The notes beneath the pieces were generated by a model, which saw only the letters and a list, made by a program, of their open reading frames with translations, did no database searches and was not told where the DNA came from. Positions 38,542-45,270 of a stretch of DNA of 64,000 bases are shown here, piece by piece (the stretch's first letter is position 1; each line of letters begins with the position of its first letter). Source of the DNA: Variovorax sp. PMC12. Lineage in GTDB: Bacteria > Pseudomonadota > Gammaproteobacteria > Burkholderiales > Burkholderiaceae_C. Both the position numbers and the translations under genes were made by a program. The stretch covers positions 2,491,001 to 2,555,000 of the forward strand of contig NZ_CP027773.1 in assembly GCF_003019815.1 (NCBI RefSeq), written 5' to 3'.

Positions 38542-38685
38542 CCCTCAAAACAGCGCATTCGTGCCCCATGAGGGGGCCAGTAATTCTTGTGGCTGTCGCC
38601 CAGAAAAACTCGTTTGTGACAGCACGGCACTGCGGCGGAAGATCGCGCCTTCATTTTTCGAAGGCCCGCCCGCCCCTGTGCCGCC

Positions 38686-39375
38686 ATGACTGCAACCGAC
38701 CCCCTCCTCTCTCCTGAAAACACCACGGCGAACATCAACGGCCTGCTGTTCGTCGCCTCCGACGTCGACCCCGCCGACGACGCCGACTTCAACCGCTGGT
38801 ACGACCGAGAACACGTGGAAGAGCGCGTGCGCGTCCCGGGCTTCCTGTCGGGCGCGCGCTACTTCTCGCTCGAGGGTGGACGCAAGTACCTGGGCCTGTA
38901 CCGCACCGAATCGCTGGCGGTGTTCCGCTCCGCCGGCTACCGCGCCGCGTTCGAGAAGCAGACGCCGTGGTCGGTGGCCAACCTCGACCGCATGCGCCAG
39001 CCGATCCGCCGCGTGTGCGCCGTGCAGGCCGTCACCGGCTTCGGCAGCGGCAGCCATGCCGTGGTGCTGCCGCTGGCCGCGGCCGCCAACGCGCAGGCGC
39101 CGGTGGCCGGGGCGGAACGCGCCGGCCGCCAACTGGCAGCGCAGGCAGGCTTCGTGCAGTCGTACCTGCTCGTGCCCGACGCCGCGCTCAGCACGCCGCT
39201 GCCGCGCGAAGCCACCGAAGGCCGCGTGCTGCAGCCGATGCTGGTCGTCGAGACCAGCAGCGCCGAGGCCGCCCGCGCCGCGCGCGCCACGGCCGCCGCC
39301 GCGCTCGACGCCGACCCCGCCAACGGCTGGCTGCTCGCGCTCGGCTGGAAGCTGAGCGCGGCCGAGCTGCGCTGA
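38686..39375 (+). CDS. DUF4286-like (tandem ferredoxin-fold) protein
   Basis: The 229-residue protein resembles DUF4286/EthD-like dimeric alpha-beta barrel proteins, probably with two half-repeats. The first is clear: NGLLFVASDVDPADDADFNR, then WYDREHVEERVRVPGFLSG and RYFSLEGGRKYLGLYRTES. The second, after a Gly/Ala-rich linker, is weaker. Proteins with this fold act as monooxygenase-like or ester-transforming enzymes; no cofactor or catalytic residue can be named. It lies just before the MHS transporter gene in a catabolic-looking operon. Confidence 0.8.
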   Translation: MTATDPLLSPENTTANINGLLFVASDVDPADDADFNRWYDREHVEERVRVPGFLSGARYFSLEGGRKYLGLYRTESLAVFRSAGYRAAFEKQTPWSVANLDRMRQPIRRVCAVQAVTGFGSGSHAVVLPLAAAANAQAPVAGAERAGRQLAAQAGFVQSYLLVPDAALSTPLPREATEGRVLQPMLVVETSSAEAARAARATAAAALDADPANGWLLALGWKLSAAELR

Positions 39376-39417
39376 ACCGATCCGACTTTCATGTCTTCAC
39401 CGAACAAAGGTATCTCC

Positions 39418-40743
39418 ATGACCGAACATGTTCTTCCCACGCCGGCCGCCTCCGGCACCGCGCCCGATGCGCCGTCCGCCAAGATGGGCCGGCTGGCCAT
39501 GGCCAGCTCCATCGGCACCACGCTGGAGTGGTACGACTTCACCGTCTACAACATCATGGCGGCGCTGGTCTTCAACGCGGTGTTCTTCCCGTCGTTCGAC
39601 CCGCTGACCGGCACCATCCTGGCCTTCTCGACCTACGCGGTCGGCTACATCTCGCGCCCGCTGGGCGGCGTGGTGTTCGGCCACCTCGGCGACCGGCTGG
39701 GCCGGCGCTTCGTGCTGGTGGCCACGCTGGTCATCATGGGCGTGTCCACCGGGCTGATGGGCCTGCTGCCCACCTACGCGGCCTGGGGCATCTGGGCGCC
39801 CGTGGCGCTGGTGGCGCTGCGCTTCGTGCAGGGCGTGGCGCTCGGCGGCGAATGGGCCGGCGCGGTGCTGCTGTCGATGGAACACGGCAAGCCCGACGAG
39901 CGCGGCCGCAATGCCTCGTTCACGCAGGTCGGCCCGTCGTGCGGCACGCTGATCGGCACCGGCTTCATCGCCATCGTGTCGGCATGGCTAAGCCCTGAAG
40001 ACTTCCAGAGCTGGGGCTGGCGCATTCCGTTCATCTCCAGCGTGGCGCTGGTGCTGTTCGGCCTGTGGCTGCGCCGCGGGGTCGACGAGACGCCGGTGTT
40101 CCGCGAGATGGAAGAAAAGAAGGCCACCGCCAAGACGCCCATCAAGGAAGTGCTCACGCAGCACTGGCGCCGCCTGCTGGTGGCCGGCGGCTCGCGCATC
40201 GGCTCCGACGTGCTGTATGCGCTGGTGGTGGTGTTCACACTGACCTACGTGACGACGGTGCTGCACCTGTCGCGTCCGCTGGCGCTCACCGCCACGATGA
40301 TCGGCGCGGCCTGCAACGCGATCGCGGTGCCGTGGTTCGGCAGCCTATCGGACCGCATCGGCCGCCGCCCGGTCTACATTGCCGGCGCGCTGCTGGGCAT
40401 GGCGTGGGCCTTCGTGTTCTTCGTGCTGATGGACAGCGCGCACCCGGTGGCCATCTGCGCGGCCGTGGTGGTGGGCCTGCTGATCCACGCGATGATGTAC
40501 GGCCCGCAGGCCGCTTTCGTGACCGAGCAGTTCCCCGGCCGCGTGCGCTATGCCGGCGCCTCGCTGGCCTACACGCTGGCGGGCATCCTGGGCGGCGGCT
40601 TCGCGCCGCTGATCATCGCCAGCCTGTTCAAGTCTTGGGGCAGCACGGTGGCCGTGTCGCTTTACGTGGTGGCCGCGCTGGGCGTCACGCTGGTCGCCCT
40701 GGTGGTGGCGCGCGAGACGGCCAAGCGCCCGCTGGAAAGCTGA
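39418..40743 (+). CDS. MHS-family MFS transporter (metabolite:H+ symporter)
   Basis: At 441 residues with 12 transmembrane helices, it carries the MHS signature SSIGTTLEWYDFTVYN near residue 30 and the loop motif GHLGDRLGRRFVLV. Relatives ShiA, ProP and KgtP import shikimate, proline/betaine or 2-oxoglutarate with protons. The ATG with AAAGG upstream is chosen over one nine codons earlier. Its place between a DUF4286-like gene and a DUF2848/amidase pair makes it the likely uptake system for the substrate of that module. Confidence 0.93.
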   Translation: MTEHVLPTPAASGTAPDAPSAKMGRLAMASSIGTTLEWYDFTVYNIMAALVFNAVFFPSFDPLTGTILAFSTYAVGYISRPLGGVVFGHLGDRLGRRFVLVATLVIMGVSTGLMGLLPTYAAWGIWAPVALVALRFVQGVALGGEWAGAVLLSMEHGKPDERGRNASFTQVGPSCGTLIGTGFIAIVSAWLSPEDFQSWGWRIPFISSVALVLFGLWLRRGVDETPVFREMEEKKATAKTPIKEVLTQHWRRLLVAGGSRIGSDVLYALVVVFTLTYVTTVLHLSRPLALTATMIGAACNAIAVPWFGSLSDRIGRRPVYIAGALLGMAWAFVFFVLMDSAHPVAICAAVVVGLLIHAMMYGPQAAFVTEQFPGRVRYAGASLAYTLAGILGGGFAPLIIASLFKSWGSTVAVSLYVVAALGVTLVALVVARETAKRPLES

Positions 40744-40750
40744 GGTGGGC

Positions 40751-41464
40751 ATGAGCTTGCGTTTTGCCTGCGAAGCCGTCGAAGCCGACGGCACCCGCAC
40801 CACCGCCCTGCACACCGTCGCGCCCAGCGCGCTGGTGGTGGCCGGCTGGACAGGCCGCGACGTCGCGGCCATCGAACACCACATCGAGGAACTGGCCGCG
40901 CTCGGCGTGCCGCGCCCGTCGAGCGTGCCGCTGTACTACCGCGTGGCCGCGCAGCTGCTGACGCAGTCGCCCGCCATCGAGGCGCTGGGCGACCAGAGCT
41001 CGGGCGAGGCCGAACCGGTGCTGTTCTTCTCGAACGGCGAATGGTGGCTGAGCGTGGCCTCGGACCACACCGACCGCCATGTGGAGAGCTACTCTGTCGC
41101 CGTGTCCAAGCAGATGTGCGCGAAGCCGGTGGCAGAGACCGCCTGGCGCTGGCGCGACATCGAGGCGCACCAGGACACGCTCGAGCTGCGCTCGCGCATC
41201 TTCGAGGACGGCCGCTGGGTCGACTACCAGCGCGGCACGCTGGCATCGATCCGTCCGCTGGCGGCACTGCGCGAAGGCATGGCCCATGGCGGCGCCGCGC
41301 CCGAAGGCCTGTTCATGACCTGCGGCACGCTCGGCGCGCTGCCCAACGCGAAGGGCGAAGGCATCCGCCCCGCCGCGCAGATGGAAATCGAACTGCACGA
41401 CCCGCTGCTGCGCCGGCGCATCGTGCATCGCTATGCGGTCGAAGCACTGCCCGTGGTGGCCTGA
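40751..41464 (+). CDS. DUF2848 family protein (FAH-fold related)
   Basis: This 237-residue protein has the DUF2848 pattern: ALVVAGWTGRDVAAIEHHIE near residue 32, LGVPRPSSVPLYYRVAAQLL, and GEAEPVLFFSNGEWWLSVAS near residue 86, then QMCAKPVAETAWRW. The family is related to fumarylacetoacetate hydrolases and is uncharacterised. An alternative GTG lies two codons upstream. It is 7 bases after the MHS gene and 2 before the amidase, strongly implying one operon. Confidence 0.88.
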   Translation: MSLRFACEAVEADGTRTTALHTVAPSALVVAGWTGRDVAAIEHHIEELAALGVPRPSSVPLYYRVAAQLLTQSPAIEALGDQSSGEAEPVLFFSNGEWWLSVASDHTDRHVESYSVAVSKQMCAKPVAETAWRWRDIEAHQDTLELRSRIFEDGRWVDYQRGTLASIRPLAALREGMAHGGAAPEGLFMTCGTLGALPNAKGEGIRPAAQMEIELHDPLLRRRIVHRYAVEALPVVA

Positions 41465-41466
41465 CG

Positions 41467-42810
41467 ATGAACGACGACTTCACCATTTCCGCCCTGCGCG
41501 CACGCATCGCGCGCGGCGAGCTGTCGCATGAAGCGCTGGTCGGGCAAGTGCTCGAAGCGGCAGCGCAGCCCGCCGCGCGGCATGTGTTCACGCGGCTCTA
41601 TGCCGATGGCGCACTCGCCGCCGCGCGCCATGCCGATGCGGCGCGCAAGGCCGGCGTGGCGCTGGGCCCGCTCGCCGGCCTGCCCGTGTCGGTCAAGGAC
41701 CTCTACGACATCGCGGGCGAGACCACCATGGCCGGCTCCGCCGTGTGCGCGGGCGAGCCCGCGGCCGCGCACGACGCGGCCGCCGTCGCGCGGCTGCGCA
41801 CGCAGGGCGCGGCCATCGTCGGCAAGACCAACATGACCGAGTTCGCGTTCTCCGGCGTGGGCATCAACCCGCACCACGGCACGCCGCACAACCCGGCCGA
41901 CGCGCAGACGCCGCGCATCCCGGGCGGCTCGTCCTCTGGCGCGGCGGTGTCGGTGGCGCTGGGCCTCGCTGTGGCCGGGCTGGGCTCGGACACGGGCGGC
42001 TCCATCCGCATTCCCGCCGCGTTGTGCGGAATCGTCGGCTTCAAGAGCACGCAGTCGCGCGTGCCGCGAACAGGCGCCTTCGAACTCGCGCGCTCGCTCG
42101 ACACCGTCTGCGCCATGGCCCGCAGCGTGGAAGACTGCCTGACGGTGGACGCCGCCATTGCCGACACGCCGCTCGCGGTGCGCCGCCGCCCGCTGCAAGG
42201 CATGCGCCTCGCGGTGCCGCGCACGCTGATGTTCGACGACATCGAGCCGGCCGTGGCCGCCGCCTTCGATCGCGCCTTGCAGACGCTGTCGAAGGCCGGC
42301 GCGCAGATGGTGGACATCACGCTGGCCGAACTCGCCGAGATCGCGACCGTCAATGCGCCCGGCGGCTTCTCGCCCGTCGAGGCCTCGGCCGTGCACCGCG
42401 AGCGCTTCGCCGCGAAGCGCGACGGCTTCGACACCCGCGTGGCCGCGCGCATTGCGCTGGGCACCGAGGTGCGCGCCGCCGACTACATCGCCATGCAGGA
42501 CCGCCGGCGCGACTGGATCGGCCGCGTCGAGCACGCCATCGAAGGCTTCGACGCCCTGGTGTGCCCGACGGTGCCCATCGTCGCGCCGCCCATCGCCGCG
42601 CTCGCGGAAGACGCGGCCTTCTTCAAGGCCAACGGCCTGCTGCTGCGCAACACCTTCGCGATCAACCTGCTGGACGGCTGCGCATTCAGCCTGCCCTGCC
42701 ATGCGCCGGGCGAACTGCCGGTGGGGCTGATGCTGGCCTCGGTGCGCGGCGACGATGCAAGGCTGGCGGCCGTGGCGCTGGCCGTGGAATCCGCGCTGCA
42801 CGCACGCTGA
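41467..42810 (+). CDS. Amidase signature family enzyme
   Basis: This 447-residue enzyme carries the complete Ser-cisSer-Lys triad of the family: Lys77 in SVKDLYD, cis-Ser155 in PGGSSSGAAVS and Ser179 in GSDTGGSIRIPA. It hydrolyses a carboxamide, possibly an acyl amide or hydrazide produced or imported by its neighbours. The C-terminal region CPTVPIVAPPI is typical. It is the last gene of the LysR/DUF4286/MHS/DUF2848 module, and the DUF2848 stop is 2 bases upstream. Confidence 0.93.
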   Translation: MNDDFTISALRARIARGELSHEALVGQVLEAAAQPAARHVFTRLYADGALAAARHADAARKAGVALGPLAGLPVSVKDLYDIAGETTMAGSAVCAGEPAAAHDAAAVARLRTQGAAIVGKTNMTEFAFSGVGINPHHGTPHNPADAQTPRIPGGSSSGAAVSVALGLAVAGLGSDTGGSIRIPAALCGIVGFKSTQSRVPRTGAFELARSLDTVCAMARSVEDCLTVDAAIADTPLAVRRRPLQGMRLAVPRTLMFDDIEPAVAAAFDRALQTLSKAGAQMVDITLAELAEIATVNAPGGFSPVEASAVHRERFAAKRDGFDTRVAARIALGTEVRAADYIAMQDRRRDWIGRVEHAIEGFDALVCPTVPIVAPPIAALAEDAAFFKANGLLLRNTFAINLLDGCAFSLPCHAPGELPVGLMLASVRGDDARLAAVALAVESALHAR

Positions 42811-42875
42811 ACGCGGCGGCAGCCGAGGGCACCCGCGCTGTCGCCGCGGTGCCCGGTTCGGCTATCGTCTTGCGC

Positions 42876-43370
42876 ATGAACCATGTCCTCGTCGTCCCCA
42901 CGGCCGAATCCCATTTCGAGAGCCTGCACCGCGCGCTCGATGTGGTCGCCCGCGAGCACAAGTACCTTGCGCTGACCGAGGCGCCGCCGCTGGCGCAATC
43001 GATCGCCTTCTACCGGAACGTGATCGCCACCGACTTCCCGCACTTCGTGGCGGTCGATGGCGACAGGGTCGTCGGCTGGTGCGACGTGTCGCCGGTGTTC
43101 GGGCATTCGCGGGCGCACATCGGCGTCCTCGGCATCGCGCTATTGCCCGAGGCGCGCGGGCGGGGTCTGGGCGCCAAGTTGCTGCAGGCCGCCATCGACA
43201 AGTCCTGGACACGCGGGCTGACCCGCATTGCGCTGAACGTGCGCGCCGACAACCTGAACGCCAAGGCGCTGTACGAGCGGCTCGGCTTCGAACATGAAGG
43301 CATCGTGCGCCGCGCCAGCCTGATCGACGGCGTCTACCACGACGCCCATGCGATGGCCCTGCTTCGCTAG
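42876..43370 (+). CDS. GNAT family N-acetyltransferase
   Basis: The 164-residue protein contains the GNAT core: HIGVLGIALLPEARGRGLGA with the acetyl-CoA loop RGRGLG near residue 100, then NVRADNLNAKALYERLGFEH. The N-terminal SLHRALDVVAREHKYLA block resembles RimJ/L-type or putative antibiotic acetyltransferases. The substrate is unknown. The start at MNHVLVVPT fits the family and sits 65 bases after the amidase gene. Confidence 0.9.
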   Translation: MNHVLVVPTAESHFESLHRALDVVAREHKYLALTEAPPLAQSIAFYRNVIATDFPHFVAVDGDRVVGWCDVSPVFGHSRAHIGVLGIALLPEARGRGLGAKLLQAAIDKSWTRGLTRIALNVRADNLNAKALYERLGFEHEGIVRRASLIDGVYHDAHAMALLR

Positions 43371-43405
43371 ACTGGAACCAGGTCGTCATCGAACGGAGAG
43401 CGCCC

Positions 43406-43693
43406 ATGTGCCGCAGCATCAAGACCCTCTACAACTTCGAGCCCCCCGCCACCGAGCAGGAGATCCGCGCCGCCGCGTTGCAGTTCGTGCGCAAGCTCAG
43501 CGGCTTCAGCGTGCCGTCGAAGGCCAACGAGGAGGCCTTCGAACGGGCTGTTGAAGAAGTGGCGGCAACCGCGGCGCGGCTGCTCGAATCGATGGTCACC
43601 ACGGCCGAGCCCAAGGACCGCGCGGTCGAGGCCGAGCGCGCCAGGGCCCGGTCGGCCGCCCGGTTCGGCGCGGCACCGGAACAGGGCCGGTAA
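43406..43693 (+). CDS. DUF2277 family protein
   Basis: A 95-residue protein with the DUF2277 hallmark: MCRSIKTLYNFEPPATEQEI, then LQFVRKLSGFSVPSKANEEA and a helical tail. The family is widespread in bacteria and its function is unknown. An Ala/Arg-rich helix at the C-terminus (ERARARSAARFG) could contact nucleic acid, by inference only. The gene lies 35 bases after the GNAT gene. Confidence 0.9.
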   Translation: MCRSIKTLYNFEPPATEQEIRAAALQFVRKLSGFSVPSKANEEAFERAVEEVAATAARLLESMVTTAEPKDRAVEAERARARSAARFGAAPEQGR

Positions 43694-43776
43694 AAGCCCC
43701 GCCGCTGCCCGTCGGCGCGGCATTTGATATGGTGTTTGCCGGCCGCTCCAACCGACCGGGAGCTGCTCACAAGCAC

Positions 43777-44178
43777 ATGAAAAAGACCTACACCGGCGGC
43801 TGTCATTGCGGCGCCGTGCGATTCGAAGCCGACATCGACCTGAGCCTTGGCACCCTTCGGTGCAATTGCGCCATCTGCACCCAGACGCGCTTCTGGCCCG
43901 CCATCGTCGCGACCGATGCCTTCCGGCTTCTCGAAGGCGAATCCGAACTCAGCGAGCAGATGCTCGACACCCGCAACAGCCACTACATCGTCTGCAGGCA
44001 CTGCCGCGTGCGCTCCTTCGGCGTGGGCCATTCGCCCGAGACCGGCACGACCGCCTACGGCGTGAACGTGACCTGCCTGGACGACGCGGACCTCGACGAC
44101 CTCGCCAACTCTCCCATCCGCTACGTGGACGGGCACCGGGGCACCTGGCACGTCGCGCGCACGGCCATCGGCACCTGA
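43777..44178 (+). CDS. Second GFA family protein
   Basis: A 133-residue GFA protein with zinc-ligand cysteines in GGCHCGAVRFEADI, CNCAICTQTRFW and VCRHCRVRSFG. It differs from the window's first GFA protein, with NYxGVN-like VTCLDDADLDDL at the C-terminus. An upstream in-frame start is passed over for MKKTYTGG, which fits the family. Substrate is unknown. It is followed 52 bases later by a LysE exporter gene. Confidence 0.9.
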   Translation: MKKTYTGGCHCGAVRFEADIDLSLGTLRCNCAICTQTRFWPAIVATDAFRLLEGESELSEQMLDTRNSHYIVCRHCRVRSFGVGHSPETGTTAYGVNVTCLDDADLDDLANSPIRYVDGHRGTWHVARTAIGT

Positions 44179-44230
44179 GCGGCAAACGCGCCCTCCACAT
44201 TCACCACAACCAACAGAAGACAGGAAGCAC

Positions 44231-44857
44231 ATGCCCATCGAACTCTGGCTCGCCTTCGTCGCGGCCTCCGTCGTCCTGCTGATCATTCCGGGGCCGACCA
44301 TCCTCACGGTCATCAGCTATTCGATGTCGCACGGCCGCCGCGCCAACGTGCCGCTGGTGGCCGCCGTGGCGCTCGGCGATTCCACGGCGCTGGTGGTGTC
44401 GCTGCTGGGCCTGGGCGCACTGCTCTCGGCTTCGGCCTTCTGGTTCACCGTGGTGAAGTGGGCAGGGGGCCTTTACCTGCTGTACCTGGGCATCAAGCTG
44501 CTGCGCGCCGGCATCTCGCCCAGCGAAATGGCCAGGCCGGCGGCACCTGTGTCGCGCTGGCGGCTGTTCGCCAACACCTATCTGGTGACGGCGCTCAACC
44601 CCAAGGGCATCGTTTTCTTCGTGGCTTTCCTGCCGCAGTTCATCAGCCCGTCGGCGGACGTGACGCGCCAGATGTGGGTGCTGTCGCTGACCTTCGTGGC
44701 GCTGGCCACGACCAACGCCACGCTCTACGCAGTGTTCGCGGCCTCGGCGCGAAAGCTGCTGTCGTCGCCACGCGCACAGCGGCGCTTCAACCTTGCCGGC
44801 GGCTCGCTGCTGAGCGCCGCCGGCGTCTGGGCGCTGATGGCGCGCAGGCCCGGCTGA
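44231..44857 (+). CDS. LysE family amino-acid exporter
   Basis: The 208-residue protein has six hydrophobic segments and the LysE/RhtB signature: LLIIPGPTILTVISYSMSHG near residue 15, LGIKLLRAG near residue 90 and LVTALNPKGIVFFVAFLPQF near residue 120. Such proteins export basic amino acids, homoserine, threonine or analogues. A GACAGGAAG ribosome site precedes the ATG. No regulator is adjacent, so the substrate cannot be named. Confidence 0.92.
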   Translation: MPIELWLAFVAASVVLLIIPGPTILTVISYSMSHGRRANVPLVAAVALGDSTALVVSLLGLGALLSASAFWFTVVKWAGGLYLLYLGIKLLRAGISPSEMARPAAPVSRWRLFANTYLVTALNPKGIVFFVAFLPQFISPSADVTRQMWVLSLTFVALATTNATLYAVFAASARKLLSSPRAQRRFNLAGGSLLSAAGVWALMARRPG

Positions 44858-44878
44858 GGCGGCGCGAGTCCGGTCGCG

Positions 44879-45085
44879 TCAGTTGCGGTTCGGATTGTTC
44901 GGCGCGCGGTCGTAGCGGTTGGGCACGCCGTCGCCGTCCCTGTCGCGGTCGTAGCGGTTGGGCACGCCGTCGCGATCGCGGTCGGCCTGCGGGCGCGGCG
45001 GCGGCGGGCGGTCGTAGACCGGGGTCACGCAGCCGGCCAGGACGGCCGAGGCGGCCAGGATCAGCGCCAGTGTTTTCGTTGCCAT
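44879..45085 (-). CDS. Small lipoprotein with thrombospondin type-3-like repeats
   Basis: This 68-residue protein has a lipobox LAGC (Cys19), so the mature protein is only about 50 residues and lipid-anchored. It has an Arg/Pro linker followed by two 13-residue repeats of the DRDGDGVPNRYDR type, resembling calcium-binding TSP3 repeats with Asp ligands. The repeats are also visible in DNA. Function is unknown. It is divergent from pbpC across about 185 bp. Confidence 0.8.
   Translation of the reverse strand: MATKTLALILAASAVLAGCVTPVYDRPPPPRPQADRDRDGVPNRYDRDRDGDGVPNRYDRAPNNPNRN
44905..44973. repeat. 30-bp direct repeats in the TSP3-like lipoprotein gene
   Basis: Two identical 30-bp copies, 44905-44934 and 44944-44973, start with CGCGGTCGTAGCGG and repeat with a 39-bp period. 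They encode the 13-residue Asp-rich calcium-binding motif on the minus strand. Perfect identity at the DNA level suggests recent duplication or slippage. Confidence 0.85.
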
Positions 45086-45270
45086 GAAGTTCTCCTAGTA
45101 ATGTTCGTGGAACCGGCGATCGCCTCCTGCGAGCCGGGGTGTGCGAACTTTGGAATGAAGCGCGCGCCGCCGCCATGAGGCCCGCGCCCCGTCCCCGGGT
45201 AGGCCGGCATCCCGATGTGCTTCGCGGAGAATGTCACCGCCACATACTTTTCGAAACGACGCTCTCCTTC

